Part shown: positions 11,995 to 23,519 of the stretch, one piece after another
Layout: every line of letters begins with the position of its first letter
How positions within the stretch are numbered: position 1 is the first letter of the stretch
Assembly: GCF_000801105.2 (NCBI RefSeq)
Contig: NC_079511.1
Location: 24,800,638 to 24,864,637 of the forward strand
Direction of reading: 5' to 3'
Length of the DNA: 64,000 nucleotides
DNA from: Raphanus sativus
Lineage: Eukaryota > Streptophyta > Magnoliopsida > Brassicales > Brassicaceae
Notes under the pieces: generated by a model
What the model was told of the DNA's origin: nothing
Seen by the model: only the letters and a program-made list of their open reading frames with translations
Database searches by the model: none
Made by a program: the position numbers and the translations under genes

Positions 11995-13583
11995 TTATTC
12001 TTCATATGTTTCTCTCATATTATCTCTTTCAAGCTCAGAATCATCATCTTCGCTTCCTTCACTCCTACGTCCCACTCTCCTTCTCCTCCCTCTCATCTCA
12101 ACCGCCATTTCTCTAACCTTACAAGAACTGCTCCTCTCCATCTTCCCCGCCAAAACATCCACAACATCCATCTGTCCCCAACCCACCAACCTGTTCCTCA
12201 ACATCTCAACCGTGGTCGAATACGGCGGAATCCCATCGTCAATCATCATCTCAAAGTACCTGCAAGCCTCCTCTAGCTTCCCTTTCTTCCTCACCAGCCC
12301 ATGGATCATCACAGTATACGTACCAACCGCCGGATAAAACTTCCTCTCGCTCATCCCTTCCCACATCTCCGTGGCCCGGTCGAACCTCCCTATCCTTATC
12401 AGCAGCTTGAGAACCATATTGTAAGTGTGCCTATCAGGTAAACACTTGTTTCTGTCCATCCTAGAGATCAGGTTCGTCGCGCGGTTCACCTCGCAGTGGT
12501 CGCAGTGGTAAGCCATTATCGAATTGTAAGTCCAAGTATCCGGATCAGCTCCTCTCTGAATCATCTCGTCCAACATTAAGTAAGCATCATCAACCTTCTC
12601 CTTCTTGCATAGCGTCTTTACAATGTGGTTGTACGTGTACACATTAGGCACAAGCTCGTACCTCTTCATCCTATCAAGAACCTTATAAGCCGAGTGAACA
12701 TCTTCCGCGTCGCAGTACGCGTGGATGAAAATCGCGTAGCTGTAAGCGTCGGGCTCGAGCCCGAGCTTACCCATTTCTTGAAACATCTTATACGCTCCGT
12801 CGACGTCACCGGACTTACACAAAGAGTCCAAAAGAGCGTTGTACGCAAGCAAATCGACTTTGCAGTTTCTCTCAAGCATTTCATCGAACACCTTGCGCGC
12901 ACCAACCGCATCTCTCACTCTGGCATAGCCTCTCACCAAGATGCTATACGTCTTCGCGTTCAGCGGTTCGAACCCGTGTTTTTTCGCCTTGTCGAAAACC
13001 TCCTGAGCGTGTTCCACGTGTCTCCGATCGCAAAGCGAATGAAGAAGCTGGTCGAGATCGTCGACACTAGGCTTAACCCCAAACTCAACCATTCGATTAA
13101 AAGCTCGAATCGCTTCGCTGGGTAAGTTAGCTCTACTGTAAGATCTAAAGACGATCCAAAACACTTTAGGACCAATCTCGAAGTAGTTATACTCTCTAGA
13201 TTCGATCAAGAAGTCCCAGAGCAGAGCGAACTGCTTGCTGCTGCCGAGGATCTCGACCAAAATGTGGTAACTCTCCGAGCTGGGTTCGAGGCCCGGGACT
13301 CGTCTCGCCCAGAGGAAGAATCTGTGAGCGGGGAAGCCGAGGTTTTTGCAGCGTTTCAAGACTTGTTCGATTAGGTTCGAGGAGAGGCGTGGAGAGTAGG
13401 AGGTGAGGGTGTGTTCGAGGTCGTCTTTGGGTTACGGTGATCGCTCAGGACGCGGGAGATCTCGTTTACTAGTTCAGGTGGTGGTGGATCGTGTGGAAGG
13501 ATACAGAAGAAGCGTAATGAATGAGGTTTTGGGGTTTGGTGAAGAGTGGCGCGGACAAGAGAAGCGAATGTTCGAATCGCCAT
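11995..13583 (-). CDS. PPR protein, At1g52640-like, copy A (one frameshift)
   Basis: Same gene as 30626-32215. One G is missing from a run at about 13427-13433 (tttgggtt here, tttggggtt in the intact copy), which splits the frame after the conserved VLSDHRNPK segment near the N-terminus. The start codon corresponding to MAIRTF is at 13583. The rest is intact. Probably an assembly error. Confidence 0.8.
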
Positions 13584-16125
13584 GTTTGTTGTGTCTGGAC
13601 AAATGCTGGATCGATTAATATAACGCAAAAGCCCATCATGGGATCTTTATATTATATGTTGGGCCCAAGACTTTTGATTCATCCCTTCTGTTGATGCCAT
13701 TTTGATTGTAATGTATCTTCTAGTTTAGGATTTGTTTCTGGTTATTCCTCTGCCAAAAGGATTCTTAGTAATAAACCATGTTTGTCCTAGTGTGGAGGTT
13801 ACAACTTAAGATTGTATTTTTATTTTTTTTAGAACTAGAAAGTCTATCTTACAAAATAGTTGGAAAATTGATCCACCAATAGAAACAAAAATAGGTTTTT
13901 AAATAAAAAGAATGATGACTTTCATCAAATTACAAATTCCGTTATTGTATATTTGATATCTTTTTATGGAGGAAGTAAAATTATTTCGAAAAAAAAAAAA
14001 GATTGTTGTTGGATGATGAATTCTGAAAAAATTTCCACATTCAAACGATTAAAATATATTTGATATATTAATTAATAAAACTGCCGTAAAAAAACTTGGT
14101 TATATTCGCTTTCTTTATTTAGTTTTCCATGTCCATTGTTAATTGGTGACTAATCTTGTATTTTATTTTTAAAAGTCTCTAATATCAATATATTGATTAA
14201 ACCGGAATAATCTGCCATTCATGTCCATGTTTTCTTTAGAATATGTCTATTATTTTCATGTCCATCCCAACAAAGAGATCTAAAAAATTGAAGCAAACGA
14301 GTTTTGACAGATTCAGAAGGACTCAAGTAGGATGTGATATGACAAATTATTTGTAAAATGTAGGCATAACAAAGATTTTAAGATAACTTCTTGACATGTT
14401 ATCCACAAAGGGTGACCAACCAATATAATAGATATTTTTAAAGAGAGATTTGTAATATTTTACTAAAACAAGAGGAGAATTCTAGCTAAATCCTACTCAT
14501 ACGATAATAATACAAAAAAGTCTTCATTTGTTATTTGATTGCTAATTGGCGAAGTAGTGCAGAGTTTCATCAGAACATGTATTAATCACTTTCATCGAGC
14601 GACAAAGAATATCTATACTATTAAAGCAGGATCCTATTGTTTTTTTTACTAAAAATACCCTTTTCTTTACAAAGAATATACACTACTTTTCAATATAAAT
14701 CGTGTCTTAGAAAAGGATTCTCCTGTAATTTTGTGTCTTCCACGAAATTGGGACTTAAATTAGATTTATAAGCCCACGAAAATTGTGTCTTCCACTTGCT
14801 CTTAATACAGGCCCACAAAATTATAGTATAAACCACGTTGAAGTATATAGCACTATTGATATATTTCTTTATATTGCATTAAATTTTTTTAACTTGGCCA
14901 TGAAGCATATGTGATAACTACTCAAATATTTCGTTTCATTTAAATCATTGATATTTACTTGAACACTACTCTACGTATTTCCTAAACCGAATGGGAAAAG
15001 GACGAGATTTTTTTTACGATGTAGAAGAAACCCTTTAATCAACCCAAAAATATGAAAATCGGATTAAACCAAAGGTATTACAGTGTAATCACAATTTATC
15101 AATTAAAGTAAATATGAAACAAAGTTCTGTAAAATTTTTTTTTTAAATATTTATCTCTTAAACAACAACTAATTTACAATATCGTTTGGATACCAATTCT
15201 GTTCTGAAGTATATTCTTTAACTAATTCCGTAATCTTCGTATTCAATTTAAAAATCTAGATCATGGGGACTATTCATAATTTTAACAACATAATGTTCCC
15301 TATTCGATACCTATAATAAATGTAAAAGAATATCCTGGGCTTTCCATACTGGTAATTGAATTTTCCTAATATTAGCAATTAATGATATCGATAATATAAT
15401 GCACAAAATCTCGTGAGATGCAATCTACAGAGTATGCTACAAGTTTCTCCCAAAAACCTAAACAAATTCCCCATAACCTCTTCCTATTATAAATAGCAAC
15501 GTGTCTACCTAATCAAGCCCACACAGTCAAACAAACCAAGGCTTCTAAAATTAAACTCCTAACATCGAGTGCTTCTAACGAAAAAGTCACCGGAATTAAT
15601 GACTTGAGGCCATGGAGATACACTTGTTTGTTCATGTGACAGTTCTATCAGGGGAAACCATGAGATACAAAAATACATGCCTCATGAAAGAAATCATACT
15701 TGGAAGTAAGGGACGACTTTTTTGTCGCCATTAGTGTATTATATCCACAAGTGAGTTTCGTCGTCATCGGTTCAACGAACTTAGTAGAAATATGTAAGTG
15801 CCATTGCTTCCTCTCCATCGTTTTGAGACTTTTTGAGTTTTCTCATGTTCTTCTCAGATCGGCCGAATCACTTACAAGAAGAAAAAGGCTACAAATAAAC
15901 GAGGATTTTAACGAGTGTCTCGAGCATGTTTATATAAGAAAAGACCAAATTAATATGTAATGACATTTTGTATATCATTGTTTTTAACTTTGACTGACTA
16001 CAGTATATATAAGAAAATATTAAATAAACGAGAAGGAATATATACCTGACAAGGTATACTTCAATAGGTGCGATTGTACTTCTAAGAATGATCATGTATC
16101 TCCTTGGGGGTGGTCCAACTCCTGT
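13584..16125. other. AT-rich spacer up to the contig end, copy A
   Basis: Matches 32216-34753. A Helitron-type 5' end (TCTATACTATTAAAGCAGG) starts at about 14614, but no matching 3' end is seen. Relative to the other copy, one-base insertions and deletions become frequent after about 14.7 kb, the pattern of low-coverage sequence at a contig end. The last ~80 bases are the E2F-like exon cut by the gap. No gene otherwise. Confidence 0.6.
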
Positions 16126-16225
16126 NNNNNNNNNNNNNNNNNNNNNNNNNNNNNNNNNNNNNNNNNNNNNNNNNNNNNNNNNNNNNNNNNNNNNNNNNNN
16201 NNNNNNNNNNNNNNNNNNNNNNNNN
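16126..16225. other. assembly gap of exactly 100 N
   Basis: One hundred Ns, the conventional size for a scaffold join of unknown length. Sequence on the left is host spacer; sequence on the right starts inside a retroelement leader, about 30 bases before the gag start codon. The two sides are not continuous in the duplicated copy. Confidence 0.98.
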
Positions 16226-16256
16226 GGCCGATCAGAGTAACGTTTCTTAGCCTAGT

Positions 16257-18302
16257 ATGACGATTGGTGACTCGAACCCCGGCTCTTCCGGCGAAGCGAC
16301 CGAGCTTACGCCTCCGCCTCCTCCTCCTCTTCTCTCGTCGGACTTCATGAGCTCCGTGATGGCTCGCCTCGCGCATCAAGAAGAAGTCCAGAAAACGACG
16401 AATGAGCAGCTCGCTGCTCTCGTGGCTGCCCTCACTGCTCCCGCTGGACCGACGAACCGTTCCCAACCCGTCTGCCGGCATCTCTTCCCTCCAACGCCGG
16501 CAGAAGACCGCGCTGTGGACGAATCTGACCCTAACGGTCCTCCCGCCGTATACCCTACTCCGACGACAGCAGATCCGACGACGATTCGCGAGATCGCCGA
16601 GCTCAAACTCAGCCTTCAACAAATGAGCTCGCAGATCCACCAAGCGACGAGCGCAGCCCCTCAGATCGACAGCGTCATCGCCTCTACTTCGCGCTCGCCC
16701 TTTGCTAGCGAGCTAACCAGGGTCCAGCTCCGCAAGATAGAAAAGCTCCGTCTCCTCGAGTACAAACCCGGCGGCGACCCCGTCGAACATCTGACAGCCT
16801 TCAACATAGCTATGGCCAGAGCTCGCCTTTCCGACGAAGAGAAGGACGCAGGATATTGTCAGCTCTTCGTCGAAACACTCAACGAACAAGCGCTAACCTG
16901 GTTCTCACAGCTCAGCGAGAACTCGATTCGCAGTTTCCGAGACCTATCAGCCGTTTTCCTCAAGACTTACATCATGTTTACCAAGCGAGCAGCAACCGCT
17001 TCCAGCCTGTGGAATATGGCGCAAACAAAAGACCAAAGCCTCGAGGACTACATGGAAAAGTTCAAGACGATCGTTTCCCGAGTCGACGTCCCTGATCATA
17101 TCGCTATCGACGCTTTGATGAACACTCTCCTCGTCAACTCGAAGTTTCGTAAGGACCTGTATTCCAACCCTACGACTTCGCTCCCCGACGCTATTGCCCG
17201 ATCCCACAATTTCATCCGAATGGAAGAAGATACCAAGGCAATAATTCGGAAGCAGAACGCTGCCAAGCCGGTTGCAGCCAAAAATGCGGGTGCTCGGCCA
17301 GAGCCGCGCCAGCACGCACCAGCTGATAGCGGCGGCAAAAAAGGAGGTCTCCTCTACGTCGTGGACGCGAACAACGCCCCTGTCTCAACCATGGTCATGC
17401 ACGATAAAAAATGGAATGTTTATCAGCGAGAGACCGACTCTCCAGATGCGTCCCCCGGTACCCCGGGTGCTGGTGTCGTGGCTAAAGTCGATTCGGCTCC
17501 AGGACCGACCAGAACTCCCATCGATCTCACGAAACATTGCAAGTATCACGACGTGAAGGGACACGACACGACTGAGTGCAAATCTCTCTACGCCCAGTTC
17601 CTCTCCTCGATCGAAAGCGGCGACTACAAGATCCAGCCGCCAAAACCCAAACCAAAAGGGGAAAACAGCTGGAGCAGAAACAAAGACAAGAAGGCTCAGC
17701 GCAAATCGCAAGGCAAAAACCGTAAAAACGACAAACGATCGAAGGACGCTGAGAAGGTCGCCCGGGAAACTGACGATGATGACGACTCGGCGGACGACGA
17801 TCAGCCTGCCAATCGCCAGCGCATTGAAGTAATCCGCGTCCAACCTCAAGGAAAGAACGAACCAGGATCCTCGTCGGACGAGGACGACGATATGGAGACC
17901 CCAGACGACACTACGGATCTTCGGTCCCTCCTCGATCAAAAGTTTCGATCCGCTACCGAGGAAACGCCAGTCTCCTCCGATCTCCGCCGACAGATCGACT
18001 CGAATCGCGCCACGAAAGCTTCGGCACAAGAATCCTCCCAAAGGCAGTGCGCCGACAAGCCGAACTGCGATTTGCGAGACAAACTCAACGCGAAGATCGG
18101 CGACCTGCGGACAACCCTTAACCGCAAGAAAAGGGATACTGCCGAAACGAGTAACGACCTTCGCGATGTGCTCCGCGCAAAGCGAGCACAAACTCGTCCC
18201 CGGATAAACGTCATTATGGGTGGATCGCCTCCCTGCGGCGATTCAGTTAGAGCAGTCAAAGACCACCGAAGGCAAGCTACTACTTCCCAACGATGGCCCT
18301 AG
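16257..18302 (+). CDS. gag: gypsy Gag polyprotein
   Basis: A 681-residue frame starting ATGACGATTGG. The N-terminus is Pro/Ser-rich. A retrotransposon gag domain spans about residues 180-325, including an ALTWFSQL-type segment and FKTIVSRV. A zinc-knuckle-like CKYHDVKGHDTTEC starts at residue 428, in the variant spacing usual for Tat elements. The C-terminal third is highly charged. It ends at a TAG (18300-18302), after which the same frame continues directly into protease. In related elements gag and pol form one frame, so this TAG is either a mutation or a site of readthrough. Gag would form the particle that packages element RNA. Confidence 0.85.
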   Translation: MTIGDSNPGSSGEATELTPPPPPPLLSSDFMSSVMARLAHQEEVQKTTNEQLAALVAALTAPAGPTNRSQPVCRHLFPPTPAEDRAVDESDPNGPPAVYPTPTTADPTTIREIAELKLSLQQMSSQIHQATSAAPQIDSVIASTSRSPFASELTRVQLRKIEKLRLLEYKPGGDPVEHLTAFNIAMARARLSDEEKDAGYCQLFVETLNEQALTWFSQLSENSIRSFRDLSAVFLKTYIMFTKRAATASSLWNMAQTKDQSLEDYMEKFKTIVSRVDVPDHIAIDALMNTLLVNSKFRKDLYSNPTTSLPDAIARSHNFIRMEEDTKAIIRKQNAAKPVAAKNAGARPEPRQHAPADSGGKKGGLLYVVDANNAPVSTMVMHDKKWNVYQRETDSPDASPGTPGAGVVAKVDSAPGPTRTPIDLTKHCKYHDVKGHDTTECKSLYAQFLSSIESGDYKIQPPKPKPKGENSWSRNKDKKAQRKSQGKNRKNDKRSKDAEKVARETDDDDDSADDDQPANRQRIEVIRVQPQGKNEPGSSSDEDDDMETPDDTTDLRSLLDQKFRSATEETPVSSDLRRQIDSNRATKASAQESSQRQCADKPNCDLRDKLNAKIGDLRTTLNRKKRDTAETSNDLRDVLRAKRAQTRPRINVIMGGSPPCGDSVRAVKDHRRQATTSQRWP

Positions 18303-18723
18303 AAGCAAGTAGACGATCAGCCGATTACCTTTTCGTCTGACGATACACTCGGCGTGCACCTCCCTCAAAACGATCCTTTGCTCGTCGTGCTCGGTGTCGA
18401 CAAGTACGACGTCACAAAAGTACTTATCGATACCGGGAGCTCGGTCGATATCATCTTTCGCGAAACCCTCGTAAAGATGGGAATTGACCTCAATGACGTC
18501 AAGCCTTCTACTCGGACCCTGACAGGGTTCAACAGCTCGTCAGAAGTAATCGCGGGCACGATCCGCCTCTCGGTTCACGCCTGCGGAGTCACTCGGACGG
18601 TCAAATTTTCTGTGGTCGGCTCCAAAGCCCCTTACCACGTTATACTCGGCACCCCATGGCTGCATTCAATGCGAGCAATCGCATCAACGTATCATCAGTG
18701 TGTTAAGTTCCCAGGATCAGACG
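18303..18723 (+). CDS. retroviral-type aspartic protease segment of pol
   Basis: In the same frame as gag after the TAG. It contains VLIDTGSSVDIIF with the catalytic DTG at about 18429-18437, and the downstream YHVILGTPWL segment that completes the fold. The frame ends in coding terms near HQCVKFPGSDG, where the following reverse transcriptase has been deleted. It starts without its own ATG and would be made as part of a Gag-Pol product. Confidence 0.8.
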
Positions 18724-19422
18724 GTTTGCCGTCACGGTTTGCCGTACGAGATCATAACGGACAATGGCTCTCAGTTCATGTCCGGAAACTTCAAAGAGTT
18801 CTGCAACAAGTGGAATATCCGTCTGAGCCCTTCGACTCCCCGTTACCCGCAAGGAAACGGACAGGCGGAATCTTCCAACAAAATTATCATCGATGGAATC
18901 AAGAAGCGACTCGACCTAAAGAAAGGCCATTGGGCCGACGAGCTGGACGGCATCCTCTGGTCGCACCGAACGACTCCTCGCGGTGCGACCAAATCCACCC
19001 CTTTCTCTCTTGCTTACGGGATGGAAGCAATGGCCCCCGCCGAAGTTAACGTGACGAGTCTTCGGCGCGCCAAGATGCCACAGTTCGTCGAGCTTAATCA
19101 AGATATGCTCCTCGATGCCCTCGATGAACTCGAGGAAAAACGTGATCAGGCGCTTCTTCGGATCCAAAATTACCAGAACCAAATTGAGAGCTATTATAAT
19201 AAGAAGGTGAAAGCGCGCCCTCTCGAGCTCGGCGACCTCGTGCTCCGTAAAGTTTTCGACAACACGAAGGAGCTCAACGCTGGAAAGTTAGGGACCAACT
19301 GGGAGGGACCTTATAAGATCACTCGAGTCATTCGACCAGGCGTCTACCGACTCGAGACTTCCCGCGGAGAGGCAGTCCCACGAGCCTGGAACTCGATGCA
19401 TCTTCGCCTCTTCTACCAATAG
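18724..19422 (+). pseudogene. integrase, C-terminal part only
   Basis: In a different frame from protease. It begins within the catalytic core at RHGLPYEIITDNGSQF, so it keeps the second Asp (ITDNGSQF) and the Glu (GNGQAESSNK) of the DDE triad but lacks the zinc-binding N-terminus and the first Asp. The C-terminus (LGDLVLRKVF, NWEGPYKITR, stop after MHLRLFYQ) is complete. Loss of more than a domain and the frame change mean it cannot be a working integrase. The deletion joins the end of protease directly to this point and removes reverse transcriptase and RNase H. Confidence 0.8.
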
Positions 19423-19471
19423 AAGCGCCTCATCTTTTTCTCCCAGCGAACGACTAGCAGGTCACTGTTCG

Positions 19472-19473
<2 letters not shown>

Positions 19474-19516
<43 letters not shown>
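19474..19516 (+). repeat. 43-base poly(A) run
   Basis: An uninterrupted run of 43 A, 51 bases after the integrase stop. It sits inside the element, not at its end. It could be an expanded homopolymer or a relic of an RNA-derived join. Its length cannot be trusted in a long-read assembly. Confidence 0.9.
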
Positions 19517-19518
<2 letters not shown>

Positions 19519-20312
19519 GAGTAGATGCACCTAACCGTCACTTCTACTCGTCCGAGTGAATGCGCTACTACAGCCACTTTCACTCGGTCAAACGAACTAC
19601 GAAAGGCTTGATCCTCATCCGAGGTACGTAGGCATCCCTTCACAGGGTCCAGCCCCAACCAAAACAAAGTCCAAACTTTTTTTAGAATGACCAACAGTCA
19701 CCTTTCCCCGAACAAACGATGCCAGCCCCTTCATCAAGCGGAGCACGAGCACTCGCCCAGCTAAATCGGCTGAGCCTTGATCAGGTATCAGCCGAAGGGA
19801 ATAACAGCCTTGCGTCACCTGTGCGTCGTGCATTGACCGGCTATCCAATGGAAATTTCAGACCAAGTCTGATCGAAGGACGATGGTTTGGCCGACCAACG
19901 GTTCTCTCGATCACTGCACTGCGTCTCGAAACCTTTTCCTCGGCAATTCAATAGAACGATTAGAGTTTCTTTGTATTTACTTAAGCGACCGACTTGTAAA
20001 AGTTTCGTTGGATGAGTAAAAATACGAACGAACAACCATCTCTAATCTCTGTTTCTATCTGAAAAGGAGGGAACTCGCTGGCAAATGCGAGCAACCATCC
20101 GGACTATTCCATTTCTCGGTTACAGACAAGTGAAAATGATTTATATATTTCTAAGACAAGCGACTTACGGGAATATATGAGGAAACACTTGTCTAAAAAT
20201 AAAACCAAAAGCATTAGTTTATACAACAAAGGCTTGATGCCGAGGAAAGGAAATAAGTCTTTAAGCAAACAAGGCCAAACGGCCGAAGAACAAATACAAC
20301 AAACATATAAAG
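19517..20312. other. non-coding retroelement spacer
   Basis: Between the A run and the 3' end of the antisense gene. It holds gaggtacgtaggcat near 19620-19634, the reverse of a motif found in the LTR at 1300-1730. No coding potential that I trust. It must contain the terminator of the antisense gene. Confidence 0.5.
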
Positions 20313-23300
20313 TCATCCCTTAGTAGGGGGATCTTTCTTCTCAGAAGGGCCCGGTTTGGAGACATTGCCGAACGGCTTCGCGGGAGGAACCTCGCCGGTG
20401 TCTTGACCCTTGCTCGGCGGAGAGGCAAGTCTGATCTCGCGGTTCGGATCTGAGAGGCCTTCGCTCGCATCAGGATCAGAAGTCCCGAGAGACGAACTGT
20501 CGGAGATCGTAACCAACTTCTCCGGGATACCAGCATCAGGCGCCTTCGGATCCGCTTCGGGAACTCGGACAGCCTCTTTGATAGGAAGGGCGGCGTCGGG
20601 GCGAGTAGGAGATTGTACTGTGTCGAGGAGATCCCTAATAAATCCGTCACTCGGGGATCGAAGCGCTCTTGCGGCTTCAGAATCGATCAGCTCAAGATTC
20701 GACCCGTGCTTGTCAACCTTCTCGAGGATTTCCTTGATCACAAACCGAGACTCCAGCACCAAAGGAGATAAGGTCAGATCCGAGTCTGGAATTACGCCTA
20801 CCTCCAGACGAGTCGCCTCCCCGTCGTAGTACTTCTCCAAGTCAGCGTACGTATCAATGGTCTCCTGTGGGATATCCTTCCCCGATTCCTTCAAAGCCTC
20901 GAGACAGTCTCGCATCCCGCGCGCTTGGCCGAGCATACACCGCGCGTCCTCGAACTCATCACGACGCTTCTCCCGGTCCTGAATATTTCTGAAGCGTCGG
21001 GAGCACTTCCCGGTCATCGCCGCCATCACTCGGATTCGTTCATGGGTTACCTCAAGCTTGCGAGATTCCCTTAGACGATCCATCTCCTTAGAGTATTCCA
21101 TAGCCGCAACCACTACCTCCTTCTCGAGAGTCGCGTTCTTGCCTTGCAAGTCAACGTTTCTCTTCCGTGTCTCGGCTTTCTCTTCCTCAGCCTTCTTTAT
21201 CAGATCCCGGGCAGACGCCAGTTCGACCGCCATGATCTCCCTCTGTTCGTCAAGCTCCTTCCTCAATGCCTCTTCCCGAGCGACTGCTTCGTCCTTTGCG
21301 CGGACTGCATCCTTCAAAGCCCGAGTAGCGCGTTTGTGGGTCCTCTTCTGCTTATCAATCATCTCAAACGCCCCCTTCAGCTCTTCATTGTACTTCCTGA
21401 CCAGGACGTTCCAGTCCCCGAGACCCTGCATAACGAGCAAAAATAAGCAGCGTGAGCAAAATAAATGGAAAGAAAAAGGGGTGGAGTCAGAAACCCGACT
21501 TACCATGATAGAAGTACGAGAGGCGAAGTTGTACTCCTCCTTGAAGATCAAATCCTCGACCGGCGGCAGCTCGCCTCGATCTCCCCTGAACTGACGAACC
21601 AAGCGACCACACTCCTGTTCGTCATGCGCTAAAGGGACCTCTCGATCGTAGGAGAAGGAGACCTTATCCGGACAACTCTTCTTCTTCTTCCTCCTCTTCT
21701 TCGAGACGACAGCGGTCCCTTCGGCGACCTGAGGAGCGGATTCATCCTGCACGTCCTCGCGCCCCGCGACCAGCGACTCCCCGGAGCAGGTAGCATCCAC
21801 CTGCTCGTCGTCCAGTTCCTGGGAAGAGCCCCGAGGAATCACTTCAGCGACCTTCTTCTTCCTCTTCTTCTTATCCTTCTTCTGAGCCTTTGGCGAAGTT
21901 GCCGGCGGATCTTCATCGCGGCTACCAGTGGGCAGCGACTCGGGGACCACCTCATCTTTGGAGCCGCCGCTCGGCTCCAGGTCCTTGAGCTCGCCTTCCT
22001 CGACAGACGAGGATCGAATCGCAGAAGGATCACCCCTCGCCTTTTTCTTTTCTCTCTCTGATTCGGAGTGTTCTTGGGGAGAGGCAATACCAACGTTCGC
22101 CTCTTCGGCAGCCGCGTTCTCCCTCTCTCGCTGCCTTTTTTGGTTCGTCTTCCTCACCAGCCGAGCCTCAACATCGGACTCAGTCACGTTCGGATCTCCG
22201 AAATCAGGCGAAACCGCGGTATCCGGCTGCGGCTTCTTCGCGAAGCCGGCTTTCCTCGCAACAACCAGACTCAAATTCGGCAAAGTCCTCATCGCTCTTG
22301 CTCGATTTACTTCTCTTTGCTCGGCTGAATTGAACAAATTGAGTCTCTTCGTCTTATTCGTGATAATAGGGATTGTATCCGAACGCCAGACCTCTGTGAC
22401 GAATAAAGGAAAGATCAGATTCTATAGCAAAGTACGCAACGAGCAGAGGAAGTCGCAAAAGAAGAGACTTACGTTGACTAATCCACCCGATCGACCGACT
22501 AATCCTCTGATAGGAGAAATTATCCCAATGGGCCTGTTTCTGCGATGCGATCAGACGAGCGCTCTCCAAAAAATCCTCCTCGTACTCTGCGGTATTCGGA
22601 AGAGCCACTGCAAAGAGAAACAAACAGGAGTTAGAATACGAGAAACAGAAAACGGAACTGACGGGTAGTCTATACCCATCTCTCGGTTCCATAAAACACG
22701 GTAGCCGGTCTTCAGCGGTTCTTCGAACGCAGCCCTGTCGGATTTGACGTAAAAGTAGGAACGCTGCCAGTTGTTCGTCTTATTGGGGTAGCCGGTCACC
22801 ACATTATAGTTGGGACGGATCTTCAACGAAATCAATCCGCCCTTTATCTTCGCCGACACTAACTCCTCGAAAGCTCGAACACTGAGAGGAACACCGGCTT
22901 CCGCTCCGATGATCGTCAGTGCGACGGCCAGCCGCCACGCACCATTCAGAAATTGACTAAGAGCGGCTCCTCGTCGCATCGTAAACGCGGTGATGATTCG
23001 AGGGATCGGAAACCATAGCTTCGTGTCGCCCTCAAAGTACGACTCGTAGACACATTGGTAGCCTTTCGGGGGAGACCAAGGCCGTTGGTCGCTCTTTGGG
23101 ATTATAAACGTAACCCCCGCTGCGTCGCGAGCCCGTAGAAGTCTTGTCACCGACTCGACGGTTGATCTCGTCTTCTCGACACCCCGCCAGTCCTGGCCTC
23201 CGACGTCTGAAGGACGTACGCGCTCCCGATCAAGCGGAGGTTGCTTCTCGAATATGTTCCCCGGATAAAAGCTAATCGGGATCATCTGATCGTCGATATG

Positions 23301-23519
23301 ATCGCGACCGTCATCGTCCTTCCGCGATTGCACCCTCGATTCCGAAATCAAGACGCGCTGCGCACGACTCAAGTTCTCTGTATCCATCATCGCTTCGCGA
23401 TGAACCGCCTCTTGGCTTCCCTCAGAGCCGCGGACCGTCTCTAAGTCGTCACCAGATCCCGACGAAGCCGCGCGCATCTTCCCCTTTTGTTCTCGAGAAA
23501 GTTTCTTACTTGTCGACAT
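20313..23519 (-). CDS. retroelement antisense gene, copy B (PF04195-like protein), 4 exons
   Basis: Exons on the minus strand: 23519-22676, 22607-22473, 22393-21504, 21425-20313, with GT-AG introns of 68, 79 and 78 bases. The spliced frame is 993 residues. Residues about 150-215 resemble PF04195 (a plant 'putative gypsy type transposon' family of unknown function), with WFPIPR and GAWRLAVALT. Residues about 330-620 are acidic/Ser-rich with lysine blocks such as KKRRKKKK, likely nuclear localisation signals. From about residue 625 to 860 there is a long coiled coil, then an acidic Ser/Pro tail ending KKDPPTKG. The gene runs opposite to gag-pol and lies between pol and the 3' LTR. No enzyme motif is visible. 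It starts MSTSKKLSRE; the upstream region has no earlier in-frame ATG that I can support. Confidence 0.75.

Noticed and set aside
6620..13583. Left copies of the PPR and O-fucosyltransferase genes as genuine pseudogenized paralogues
   Set aside because: Only homopolymer deletions distinguish them from the intact copies, and the segment adjoins a scaffold gap.
14000..16125. Left spacer as a separately evolving allele
   Set aside because: Differences are mainly one-base indels that rise toward the contig end, which fits read errors better than allelic variation.
18721..18745. 12-base direct repeat (acggtttgccgt twice) at the pol deletion junction, suggesting repeat-mediated deletion
   Set aside because: The stretch reads VCRHGLP in the integrase frame, which is the normal integrase sequence, so the repeat lies inside integrase and not at the break.
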